A DNA stretch of 17,756 nucleotides from Tolypocladium sp. Sup5 PDA-1. Lineage: Eukaryota; Ascomycota; Sordariomycetes; Hypocreales; Ophiocordycipitaceae. The notes under the pieces were generated by a model. That model was not told the origin of the DNA, ran no database searches, and saw nothing but the letters and a program-made list of their open reading frames with translations. Below, piece by piece: positions 1 through 9,254 of this stretch. Location of the stretch: NCBI GenBank assembly GCA_000750105.3, contig JPHH03000147.1, positions 1-17,756 on the forward strand, given 5' to 3'. The position numbers and the translations under genes were made by a program. The stretch's first letter is position 1. Every line of letters starts with the position of its first letter.

Positions 1-3000
1 AGTCGTGGGCTTAAGGCCTAGGGCTCTATACTATTCGGGTATAGATGCTTCCCACTAGGCTTTAAATACGTCTTTGGGCTACTATCTAGCGGCCTTGCGT
101 AGATATACTAGTATCGGGAGAGCACCTATAGGCTCGGGTTAATAGGTTCCTGCCTTTGCTAAGGCGTCTGCCTACTCGTTGCCTTGGATATTGGTGTAGC
201 CGGGGATCTAGTGGACCTCTATGGCATTATGTTCTGCGGCTAGAGCTTGGAATTCAAGGAAGACTTCCTAGGAGGAGTCGGATAGTATGCCTCTTAGGCA
301 CGTTGCGGCTGCGAGGTTATCGAGGCACACGATAATTCGTTCCGGGTCGGGGAGGCTCAGAGCGGCACGCAGTCCCTCTAAAGCGCCTTTTGCTTCGGCA
401 TCGAAGACCTTAGCAGGGCCGAGGCGGCCGCTACCGCTTAGGACGGTGAGTCCGTTTCGATATATAATATAGCCATATCCGGCGGCTCCCTCCGAGGAGA
501 GCGATCTATCCAAATAGACGACCGGGGTCTATGGGCTCACTAACCGAAGCCAGTCTCGGAACTCTACCGCCGACTCGTCTTTAGAGGCGGTTTGAAGGGG
601 CTATTGCTATCCGTCGCAGAATCTGCGTGGGAGTAGGGCGGGTCTCGCGCAACTGGGAAATAGCTCGTCGGCGCGCCGCAATCTAGTTCGGAAGCTTTAT
701 CGCGGTACTTAGTACTTCCGTTTAATCGTCCTATGTATGATAGGGGCTTTCGGCAGAACTATTTGCTTCGTAAGCGGGTAGGCTTTGTCTAGAGACTTAA
801 GGCGGGCGGCGAAGCATATCCGACGCGCCTCGAGTAGTTACGGGACCGGTAGTATACCTACCTCACGGTATAGGGCGTTAAGAGGCGTCGTCCTCTAGAC
901 TAATAGAATAGCCCGCATAGATACGTTAAGCGACTTACTTATCCTCCGTATAAGTTATTATATCCTTAATAGACCCTCCTTAGTCGGCTATATCTATCGC
1001 GGGTAGGTTATACTAGGGTACTATGCCTCTACTCTATAGAGTAGTACTAGTTCGATATAAGCACGGACGGCTCTTCGCACGGCGCTCGGGAGAGGGCTAT
1101 ATTTAGTATTTGCTAATCCTCTAAGGTAATAGGCCACGGCTTACGCTTTAGCCGTCTACTTCTCGACATAGATCTTAAAAGTTAATGTACTATCTAGCTA
1201 GATACCTAGCTACCGCATACTACGTTTAGGTCGCTTTTCTATATCGCTATAAAAGACCGGCGGCGCGGCTTTAGGGGTGGTTCGGGAGAAGTATATAACT
1301 TTAGTCTTCTTTAGGTCGAAAGCTATCCCGTTCGCCGCGCCCTATATTACGAGTTCGTGGACGTAGTATAAAGCTTTAATAGCGGTCTTATCTAGAGTTT
1401 TGCCTATATATAAGATACTAGTGTCGTCTATATAGCCAAAGCGTCCCTTTAAGTTACCTAGGCGGTAGATCGGCTCCGTATATAGTAAGAAGAGTATAAG
1501 CGAGACCGGCGATCCTTAAGGTAGGCCGCACTATAGGGGTAATAAAGGTATTATAATATCCTAGTAGCGCACGCGGGCCGACCGGTCGTATATAAAAGAT
1601 CTAACCTATCGAGCAAGGTTTAGAGGCTATCCCTGCTCTCGGAGCCAGAGGATAAGCCTATTGCGGAGAACTATATCGAAAGCGCCTTAGATATCCATAG
1701 TCACTAACGTAGCGACTTATTTACGGGCGAAGGCCTCTTCGATATCGTATATTAGGGCGGCAACGAGGTCGACGGCGGACTATTTTAGCAATACTCTAGC
1801 TTACTACAGGTATAGTACGCTATAGTAGATAGAAGCCTATGCTAGGCGACGCGCGATTAGCTATTCGAGGCCCTTACTAAGGCAGGATAGAAGGGAGATA
1901 GGCCGCTAAGCGCGGGGCATCGAGAGGTCTCTCTATCCTAGCTTTGCGATTATAACCACTTCTACTTCTCTAAATAGCTTCGGGTAGTAGCCGGTAGTAA
2001 GGCAGCCCTTATATAGCCGGTAGATAAGATATCTAATCGCGTGCTAGACGGCATAGAGCATTTTAACCGTAATATTATTAAAGCCCGGGGAAGTATTTCC
2101 CATACGTAGGGTAGCGTCGCGGACTTCTTCCTATAAGATATACTATATAAAAGGGATTATCCTTTCCGTATCGATAGGTATCTACGGATCTATTATATTA
2201 TCTTCTACGGTACGGCGTTCGAGCGTCGCCTATCGTAAGGCGTTAGCTTTATCTAGCTACGTCTTATAGACTATATCGTCTACTTATAGAGGAGGTAGTT
2301 AGAAAGCACCCGGTAACCTTAGCTAACGGACTGCTTTAAAAACAGAGGCGCTATTAGTAAAGCTATTAATTAGGTTACGCTAGTAGAGCCGTTTAGCTCG
2401 GCGCATAACTTTCTAGAAGTCTCTCTTTATAATCTAAACCTCTTAATTAAATCCGAGAGGGTATACCCTCCTAAACGCGCGGTATTCTACTACGCTAAGT
2501 GCGTATTCTTCCGTCTACTAAGGCGCACTATATATTCCCTTACGAATAGGTCGGCCGGCGGCCTTAGCTATAGATTAAAGAAGACCCACGAGCGCCGAGG
2601 CCAGGGCATCTAGCTTATAGGGGGTCGCTACTATAGCCAGGATAGCCGCTACCCTAGATTCGACTATTTTAACGAAGCGCTTTAAGTTATCGTCGGAGCT
2701 AAGGCGGACTTTCCCTATTAACGAGGGGATAGGAATAAGCTCCGGTAGTATAACGCTAAGCGTAAAGTAGTTAGAGCTAGTAGCTAAATAGTCTTCTACG
2801 ATAGTATTAGCTAGAGGTATATTAGAGAAGGCGAGGTCTATCGTATTACTATATAGATTTATCGGGATATCGATAGGATTAAGCAAGCTTAGACTATTAT
2901 CTAATGCCCACGAGGCTATATCTTCGCCACGGCCCTCGAGCTAGCTAGTCTGCTAATTATAGTACTTAGCGTTAAAGTCGCCTACTACTAGGCACTTATC

Positions 3001-3485
3001 TAGCGGAGCCTACTAAAGTAGTATATCTAGTGCTTTATTATAGAATAGTTACCGGTAGAAGTTTACTATTATAATATTATTAATAGTAAGCTAGAGAATG
3101 TCATAGGTTACCGCAGGCCTCTTTTAGTCTACTATTAGACTAGGTCTATATCGAATATAGGTTATAACTCTTAGCTAGGTACTATTATTGACCTAGCTAT
3201 CGACTAGGGAGAAGGTATTGTAGGTAAGATAGGTTTTAGTAATATATCGTCCATCCTTAGTTTCGGTCTATAGCTCCTATAGTAAGACTATATTATATTA
3301 TTTAGAGTTAGCGAGGGCAAGGGCATAGTTATATACTAGCGAAATCTTGCCTACGTTAGCTTAGAAGACTCGCAGGGTCTTCTTATCGCTTTAGTTTACG
3401 CGGGGGTATCTTATTATAGAGATAGCGTTATAGGGCTAATACGTCGCTTCTTTAAGGGAAAGGCGGGTCTAGGTTCGTCGTCCTT
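1..3485 (-). pseudogene. LINE ORF2: endonuclease / reverse transcriptase / RNase H (RIP pseudogene)
   Basis: Ancestrally this protein nicked target DNA and copied the element RNA into it. All landmarks sit in one frame with no net indel. The endonuclease starts near 3380 with LRVF-stop-ANVGK, then VLL-stop-EL with the catalytic Glu kept. GDFNAKYY lies near 2964, where the family has GDFNAKH. TIDLAFSNIP is followed by SSNYFTLS near 2770, where the family has SDH. RT motif A (VTMDI-stop-GAFD) is at about 1680-1705 and the active-site box FGYIDDTSIL at 1411-1440. RNase H (GYGYIIYRNG, DAEAKGALEGL, CLDNLAAA) occupies 268-513. From 270 to 1 the C-terminal tail continues with many Trp/Gln-to-stop changes. 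Stops are numerous, so the gene is dead. The start codon is not identifiable. Confidence 0.9.
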
Positions 3486-3489
3486 GCTT

Positions 3490-5231
3490 TAGGGCTAAGG
3501 TATCGTAGCTACTATAATATATAACAGGGACATAGTTCTAGTTAAGCTTAGGACCGAGGTTACGCTTTCGCCTCGTGACCTATCGTCTTAATACTCTATT
3601 TCCGGGTCGTCGGGCTAAGTAGTGCTAGTTGCCTTAGAGTTAGTGCTATTATCGTAGAGGCGTTCCTCTACTTCGGGAGAATACGACCTAATACACCCGG
3701 GGGGACGGGGTAGCGATCCGGCGGGATATCGCTTAGGCTATTTAGGCTACGCGCCAGGCTCAGCCCGCTTGCTCTACTACGCAAATAGCTAGGCACCTAA
3801 CTATTAGACGAGGATTTTCTCTTCCCTAGTAAGGCGGCGGAATATACTATAGGATCGCTTCGGACGCGCAGGGCATTTCGAGAAGTCTATAGCATAAGGG
3901 CCGAGGTAGTTTACGCACTACTTAGGGACCGTGTAGGCTTCGCTACTATAGCTATTCTTTCTATAGCGCTTATAGGATGGTTATCGGTCGTAGCTATATC
4001 GAGCATGAAAGTCCTAGCACTTATCGCACTAGCTAGGCATGCTTGGTTTATCGATATATCGGGCGAGTTAGCTAGAGCTAAAGAGTCTCTACGGTCTCTG
4101 CGTAGGTTCGAGGAAGGATATAATAAGTGTCTTACTTAGAAGGTCATTCGTATCGTACCGGCTAGCGCGGATGCTAATAGGTATGCACCTGGTCTAGCAG
4201 GCAATCTCGTCTTTAACGGCTATATCGTAGTTAACTTCGTTCCCCTATAGGTCTATAAGTCTGCGGGGGCAGTTAGATACGATATACGTGAACTATTTCT
4301 AGCCAACTTCCACGGACGCCGCATCTAGATCTTCCGACCATTCTGACTATCGCTAGACGATAAGGTCTCTTATAGCAGCATCCGTTATCCGGATAGCCTA
4401 TCCCGAATTTACCTTAAAGGTAGCCAGAACCCGGTATAGGTCGATACTAACTTTAGCGGCGATATAGGTCCGGATTATATAGCTACTATAGTCTCTCGCC
4501 GGTACTCTAGCCTCGAGTCGCACGAAGACCTAGAGGTCTTCCTTTAGTAGGGCGGGGATCGGTCGTCCCTAGAGACGGGAAGTTAATTATTATAGTCGTT
4601 ATTACTGCGGGGCTATAGTAGCAGCGGTCGTATAGCCCCCGGGGGGGTAGTTTATTATACGGCCGGCGGCGATGCTACTATACGTTGGCGCGGGCGCTGA
4701 CTTAAGGTCAGAGAGTGCTTGGCTCTAAAAGTTAAGAAAGCTACTAGAGAATTAACCTACAAAGCTATATTCGAGTCCGGACGTGAATTATTTCGCAGTC
4801 TATTTAAATAATTCGTAGAAGGCTCGGAAGACCGTTAATTTCGCATTATAGGCCTCTGTTTATTCACGGGCGAGCCTATTAGCCGCTTCATAAATAGAGA
4901 CCGGCTAGAGGTTAACGGACTCGGCGGAGACGGGCTAGATCGGGGTAGCTTCACACTACGCTCCTTCCGTAGCGGCAGCTTTAGAGAGTCAAACGAGGGG
5001 CGAGGACGGCGTCTACGCAGGCCGCCGAAGCGCATATAAGACACCAATAGGACGGCTCACAACCGGGGAACTATTTCGGAGCAGGGATACACGAGCTAGC
5101 CTAGCGAGATTAGGCGGGGTATAGATACCTAGATCAAAGGGATCTAAAGAGGCATGCGAGCTAGTCGTGGCAGATGCCATGGCCGCTGCCGGAGCCTGCG
5201 CAAAGCGCGGCCGCAACGATTTAAGGTGCAC
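3490..5231 (-). pseudogene. LINE ORF1: gag-like RNA-binding protein with zinc knuckles (RIP pseudogene)
   Basis: ORF1 proteins of Tad-like LINEs bind element RNA. In one frame I read an Ala/Ser-rich N-terminus from 5231 (AQAPAAAMASATTSS), a long decayed middle, and a cysteine cluster at about 3890-4028. The first knuckle reads CDKC-stop-DFHARYSY, where the final Cys has become Tyr (TGC to TAC). The next two are recognisable as SYKRYRKNSYSSEAY and CVNYLGPYAIDFSKC, with several Cys/His replaced by Tyr. A Pro/Glu-rich tail follows to about 3490 and abuts ORF2 in a different frame. The only in-frame start seen at 5231 is GTG, so the true ATG is either mutated or further upstream. Confidence 0.78.
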
Positions 5232-5629
5232 TTGTTAGTTAAATTAGTGTAAAATTAAGCTACTTTCTTAACAATCGCATGCCAAGAAAGTAAGAATACA
5301 AGGAAGGATGAGGTCGACGCCGCTAGCGACACTCGATCCAAGTCTAGGGTAAGTTACGCACCCCTCTATAATCCTATATCGCAACCCCCTGGCTCCTTCC
5401 CTATAGCTATAACCCGAGTAGGCGACCAGTCACAGCCACCGCTTATGCCTCGCCTAGCCATAGTTAGGTTCGGCGGCATTCCGCCACTTTCGAAAAGGGG
5501 AACCCCGTAGCGCCGAACTATAGACCTACTCCTCCGACCGAGCGGGCTAATCGACTTACTCGATTCGGCGCTCATATATTGCGTGTGACGTAGGATAATA
5601 AGATAATCGTTTAGTTTTGGCTAATTTAG
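5232..5629. other. LINE leader / junction with the glutamine synthetase remnant
   Basis: This 400-base stretch separates the LINE ORF1 from the glutamine synthetase frame. It holds a minus-strand ATG frame, 5575 to 5366, of 69 codons beginning MSAESSKSISPLGRRSRS. It is not in the ORF1 frame and I do not recognise it; it could be the real ORF1 N-terminus moved by an indel, or chance. On the plus strand, GGCTAATTTAG at 5619-5629 looks like a fungal branch point plus 3' splice site immediately before the glutamine synthetase exon. The exact join between the element and the older gene is not visible. Confidence 0.4.
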
Positions 5630-5976
5630 CGTGCGCTATAGACTTTTGACGAGAAGGACTACAAGCCTGAGGATCTCCCCGTCTAGAACTTTAACGGCTC
5701 CTCTACCGACCAGGCTCCCGGCGATAACTCCGACGTCCACCTACGCCCCCGCGCCGTCTACCCCGATCCCTTCCGTAGTTCTCCTAACATCATTATCCTT
5801 GCCCAGTATTAGGACGCTAATAGCACTCCTAACAAGTTTAACTTCCGCCATAAGTGCAACAAGGTGATAGAGGCCTACGCCGACCACGAGCCGTAGTTCG
5901 GCCTCGAGCAGGAGTATACTCTTCTAGATTACGACGAGCGGCCTTTCGGCTAGCCTACTAGCGGTTTCCCTACTCC

Positions 5977-6048
5977 ATGAGTTACCCCGCGTCGTTTTCA
6001 ATATCAAAGCTATGCGCGCCCGAACGGTTCCCGCTAACCCCTACAAAG
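5977..6048 (+). other. Intron 1 of the glutamine synthetase pseudogene
   Basis: The 72-base gap between the FPTP and QGPYY blocks restores the frame when removed (phase 2: CC|T). It has a CTAAC branch point at 6034-6038 and ends ACAAAG. The expected donor GTGAGT reads ATGAGT, so its first G appears mutated to A, which would block splicing. Confidence 0.75.
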
Positions 6049-6131
6049 TCAGGGCCCTTACTACTATAGTATCGGCAGCGGCAAGGTCATTATGCGCGAC
6101 ATTATCGAGTCTCATTACAAGGCTTGCTTAT

Positions 6132-6190
6132 ATAAGTATCTTATGCATCCTTGCTTATATAAATACGCAATTACTAATTAGGTCTCGTAG
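6132..6190 (+). other. Intron 2 of the glutamine synthetase pseudogene
   Basis: A 59-base intron between the ACL and ASVNIS blocks, phase 1 (T|AT). The branch-point-like word ACTAAT is near 6172 and the acceptor is CGTAG. The donor reads ATAAGT where GTAAGT is expected, again G to A at position +1. Confidence 0.7.
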
Positions 6191-6277
6191 ATGCTAGCGT
6201 TAATATCTCCGGCACTAACGCCGAGGTCATGCCCGGCTAGTGGGAATTCTAGGTCGGTCCTTGCGAGGGTATTAAGA

Positions 6278-6359
6278 GTCGGTCCTTCCTAATCGTTTAT
6301 AACTTACCGCGAGTTGTTCGGGTTATGGTTAATGCATAATGCTAACTCAAAGTTAGTAG
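6278..6359 (+). other. Intron 3 of the glutamine synthetase pseudogene
   Basis: An 82-base intron between CEGIK and DELWIARF, with branch point GCTAAC at 6341-6346 and acceptor GTAG. The donor (GTCGGT) is weak and its exact position is less certain than the acceptor. Confidence 0.6.
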
Positions 6360-6796
6360 GTGACGAACTCTGGATCGCACGCTTCTTCCTCGCTCGCGTC
6401 GCCGAGGACTTCGGCGTTAAGGTTTCCTAGCATCCCAAACCTATCTATGGGGACTGGAATGGCGCTGGTCTTCACAGCAACTTCTTAACGAAAGAAATAC
6501 GCGTTAAGGGGGGCATGAAGCACATCGAGGACGCCCTAAAGAAGTTAGAGCCTTACTACCTTGAGTGCATTAAGGAGTACGGCGAGGATAACGACCAGCG
6601 CCTCACCGGACGCCACGAGATAGGTTCTATTGACTAGTTCACCTATAGTATTGCTAACCGTAGCACGTCGATCCGCATTCCTCGGGAAACGGCTGCTAAG
6701 GGCTACGGTTACTTCGAGGACCGCTGACCTACGTCCAACGCGGATCCTTACTATATAACCAAGATTCTAATATCGTCGGTCTTTAGCAAGTTATAA

Positions 6797-7432
6797 AATT
6801 AGCGAGTTTTGGGTTACTAGCAAATCAAGTGTCAGAGATATCTTAGCTTAGCGGCATAGGATATAATTTAGCCTTTTATCCATCGACTTCACCTAGGGTA
6901 ACTCTAGGAATAACGAGAAATGTATGCCTGAAGATACTCACGTTGCGGTGCCCTGTCTAATATACTATATATTCTATACTTAGTTACTATAAATTACTAA
7001 TTAAGTGCCTGTGGCCGCGTTATGGAAACGAAATCAATATTCTGCTCACTTGCCGCAGGAGGAGTCGCATAGGCATGCGGCCCGGGCGCGGTTTTTTTTC
7101 GGCTAACTACTAAAAGTACTCCGCTTCCGTGCCGCGCCATGCCGTGAAGCTGCTTCTTGTAACGGTATAAGAGCACGAACGAGGTTAAGTATAGCTTAGG
7201 TAAAATAATTATTTACAACGAGAGAAAGAGATTCCTAAGGAAAACTCTAACTTAAGCTATTTATATAATATTCATAAAATAAGGCCATTCATAAAGTATG
7301 AAAGTCACATAATCGTTCCCTCACACTTCTCCTTCCTGCCTATTTAACTAGCGAAATGGCAAAATAATAAATCTACTACACTTTAACGAAAATACACTGC
7401 TCTAACATATCATCCGCCGAGTGCAAAGCCAC
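6797..7432. other. Gene-free RIPed spacer
   Basis: No coding frame or family is recognisable. The left part would be the glutamine synthetase 3' flank. Around 7050-7145 a GC-richer patch contains a run of eight T at 7092-7099. The rest is AT-rich. I found no terminal repeat that would mark the left end of the hAT remnant to the right. Confidence 0.5.
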
Positions 7433-8196
7433 TTATTCCCTACTATCCTTTTCTATCCTTCGCTAGATTTCTTTCACACCCCTTCTCTTGCTTACTAAAG
7501 GATTATCTCCTATCTCCTCCGCGACCTGGGCTTTAATACGCTCATCCTCTACTTTGCTCTAATCCAAATACGCTATCATTTCTTCTTTTATCCATTCTCT
7601 TGACCCTATCGAAGTGACACAGGGCTTGGACATCTATTTATAGTCTAGACACCACTCCTAGCTCCGCTTATCATATCTTTACGGAAGCCCCACCGCCTTG
7701 CGATATTGCTAATTAGTCTTGATACTGCCGGCGGGCTGCACCGCGTACCATGCCCCTCTTGCAGCGACGTATCTTCTATATATAGCCTCTAGGGAGTTAT
7801 ACCGCGGTAATAATTACAAGGAGACCTCGCATAAGTAAGGCGGCTCTTCGACTAGAGGTTCGTCGTAGACAGACCCTAGCGGGGTACCGGCTAGGCAGTC
7901 TATTGCGACAGGCGAGTAAGGAGCAACAGGTGGATATAGCATAGGAGGAGGGGAGCGAATAAGTAACGTAGGTGTAGCAGAGGGAGAGTACTAATCCGCT
8001 TCTGTAGGGGCATCCACTATTGTATCGCGCAAAGGTACTTGCGGTATTATCGAAGCTATTTCCGCTAGATTAGTTAAAATAGGAACTGGAGCTAGTCCTA
8101 GAGTCGTGCTCGACTGCGGAACTAGATCTAAGACCTACGCTACTTATGTAGGCAGCTTCTTGAACCCCAGTGGACAGTCCCTTAAGGTCTTGATAT
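7433..8196 (-). pseudogene. Unknown transposon-associated protein, RIP pseudogene
   Basis: A single minus-strand frame runs from about 8196 to a TAA at 7433 (about 250 codons) with only point-mutation stops, so it was a real gene. The N-terminal third reads KTLRDCPLGFKKLPT and then LDLVPQSSTTLGLAPVPIL. The middle is Pro-rich (RSPPPMLYPPVAPYSPVA). The C-terminal half has Trp-containing helices: NSLEAIYRRYVAARGAWYAV, then REWIKEEMIAYLD-stop-SKVED and KRRGVKEI-stop-RRIEKD. I do not recognise the family. The basic, Trp-spaced C-terminus and its place beside a hAT remnant suggest an accessory, possibly DNA-binding, transposon gene; that is inference. The 5' end is cut by the palindromic insert at about 8197. 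Confidence 0.6.
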
Positions 8197-8320
8197 GTGT
8201 AAGGGGCCGGGCCCCGGAACTAGAGATCCGGCGCAGCCGGATCTCATGCGTAAGTATGGGGTACGCGCGCGCATAGGGCACGCCGCACTCTCACATGCGG
8301 TAGCCCCCTGCAAGAAATAG
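8197..8320. repeat. GC-rich palindromic insert between two transposon remnants
   Basis: This patch keeps CpA/TpG and GC unlike its neighbours. It holds two perfect palindromes: a 13-mer GGGGCCGGGCCCC at 8203-8215, and a 10-bp stem with a 3-base loop at 8223-8245 (GAGATCCGGC paired with GCCGGATCTC). A run of alternating CG/CA (ACGCGCGCGC) follows near 8263. It sits exactly where the minus-strand gene ends and the plus-strand hAT frame begins, so it may be a small MITE-like insertion. No target-site duplication was identified. Confidence 0.45.
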
Positions 8321-8329
8321 CGAGCTCTA

Positions 8330-8863
8330 GAGCAGATTTAGAACTAGCTGCCGTCTCGTCAGACCTCGGAATAGAAGAAGACATATAAGAGAAGCTTAAA
8401 GACTATCTAGGAAGAGAAGTATAAGAATAAGGCTTATGGGGCAGATACTGATGCCGCTTTAGCAGCGGGGACTACTAGTGCCTTGGACTATATTAAACGC
8501 CGACTAGCGTTTAGTCGGTCATTAACTAGTCCTAACTCTCAAGGGCGGCAAAGCAAACGACAATAGTCAGCGGCGATGCCACCACAGGACGAGCTTAATC
8601 AGTATCTATCAGAGCCACCGGTTAACAATATCGCATACAAAGCTAACCCGATTGCTTGGTGGAGGGATATCGGTGTTGTGCGCTTTCCTCGGCTGTCATA
8701 TATGGCTATTGACTTTCTTACTATCGCTTCGTCGTCAGCAGAAACGGAGAGAGACTTCAGCAGCTGCGGGAGGATGATAACACCACTCAGATCTCGCCTA
8801 CGACGCTATATTATAGCCATGGCTCAGTGCCTTCGTTCCTAGAGTAAAGCTAGCATTTATTAA
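8330..8863 (+). pseudogene. hAT transposase, C-terminal fragment
   Basis: hAT transposases cut and paste DNA and dimerise through a conserved C-terminal domain. This frame carries KYKNKAYGADTDAALAAG, a Ser/Gln linker, then the hAT C-terminal signature: DELNQYLSEPP, NPIAWWRD, FPRLSYMAIDFLTIASSSAE, TERDFSSCGRMITPLRSRL and AQCLRS. A TAG at 8840 replaces the Trp expected after LRS, and the ancestral stop is probably the TAA at 8861-8863. Only about 175 residues remain against 600-800 in full hAT transposases: the DNA-binding finger and RNase H-like catalytic core are gone. The dimerisation segment from 8576 to 8839 is the best-preserved part, with no stop. Confidence 0.88.
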
Positions 8864-8961
8864 CCGACTCTTCCTCTTAGTCTCCTTAAAGGGGATAATT
8901 AGAGGCAAGTTCTTCAATTGGTGGGCAGGATCACTGTAGATAGGGATAATGAGGACTAGCA

Positions 8962-9039
8962 TTAATCGATTTCAACTTGTGATCGATCGATATAAATCGA
9001 TCGATTAGGGCTCCGAAATCGATCGATACGATCGATTTC
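8962..9039. repeat. Clustered ATCGATCGAT repeats, probable hAT subterminal region
   Basis: Within 78 bases ATCGATCGAT-type words occur at 8982-8991, 8995-9005 and 9017-9027, with partial copies at 8964-8970 and 9029-9037, in both orientations because the word is palindromic. Short repeats near an end, downstream of the transposase stop, are usual hAT transposase-binding sites, and the word is not present at the opposite side. The true terminal repeat was not found. Confidence 0.5.
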
Positions 9040-9254
9040 TAACTCTGGTCCCGACCTACATGGGCACCGTTGTTGTGTATATAGCTAGGACCTTCGTCCC
9101 CTTGACTTAGGCAGTGGTTAAGGCTAATTGACTCTCTACAACCCTTACATATATAGTATCTTTCCATTTATATTTAGCACACGAAGCTACGAGTATAAAC
9201 TATCGAATCATACCTTTAAAGACGAACCAAGGTATTAAATATTAGTCTTATTAG
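9040..9254. other. Spacer, nothing recognised
   Basis: AT-rich DNA between the hAT-derived repeats and the start of the second LINE fragment. No coding frame, RNA gene or repeat could be supported. Confidence 0.5.

Larger units (their letters stand above)
1..5231 (-). mobile_element. Tad1-like LINE (non-LTR retrotransposon), RIP-dead, cut by the window's left edge
   Basis: A two-ORF non-LTR retrotransposon on the minus strand. Reading right to left it has a gag-like ORF1 with zinc knuckles, then ORF2 with an apurinic-type endonuclease, reverse transcriptase and RNase H. The domain order, and an RNase H after the RT, fit the fungal Tad1 clade. The 3' end lies beyond position 1. The 5' limit is unclear: protein-like ORF1 sequence is visible from about 5231, and the stretch up to about 5625 may be a 5' leader. 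No target-site duplication can be tested because one end is missing. Confidence 0.88.
5630..6796 (+). pseudogene. Glutamine synthetase pseudogene, N-terminus missing, RIP-inactivated
   Basis: Glutamine synthetase makes glutamine from glutamate, ammonia and ATP. Four exons (5630-5976, 6049-6131, 6191-6277, 6360-6796) join in frame to 318 codons including the stop, against a usual length near 355, so about 40 residues of the beta-grasp N-terminus are absent. Clear blocks: DLPV-stop-NFNGSSTDQAPGD (family: WNFDGSS), PNKFNFRHK, FGLEQEYTLLDYDERPFG, QGPYYYSIGSGKV, NISGTNAEVMPG, the ATP/ammonia-site block GDWNGAGLHSNF, QRLTGRHEIGSID-stop-FTY, IRIPRE and SNADPYYITKI. Trp and Gln codons became TAG and one Arg codon became TGA; Asp became Asn in FDGSS. 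There are no indels. It resembles a divergent paralogue more than the canonical housekeeping enzyme, from memory only. It lies head to head with the LINE and on the opposite strand. Confidence 0.92.

Noticed and set aside
287..472. Plus-strand open frame of 61 codons
   Set aside because: It is antisense to the RNase H of LINE ORF2 and has no recognisable family.
4835..5047. Minus-strand Arg/Ser-rich frame of 70 codons
   Set aside because: It is in a different phase from the ORF1 frame that carries the zinc knuckles and overlaps that frame, so it is a shadow.
6012..6197. Plus-strand frame of 61 codons
   Set aside because: It crosses glutamine synthetase introns 1 and 2 in the wrong phase.
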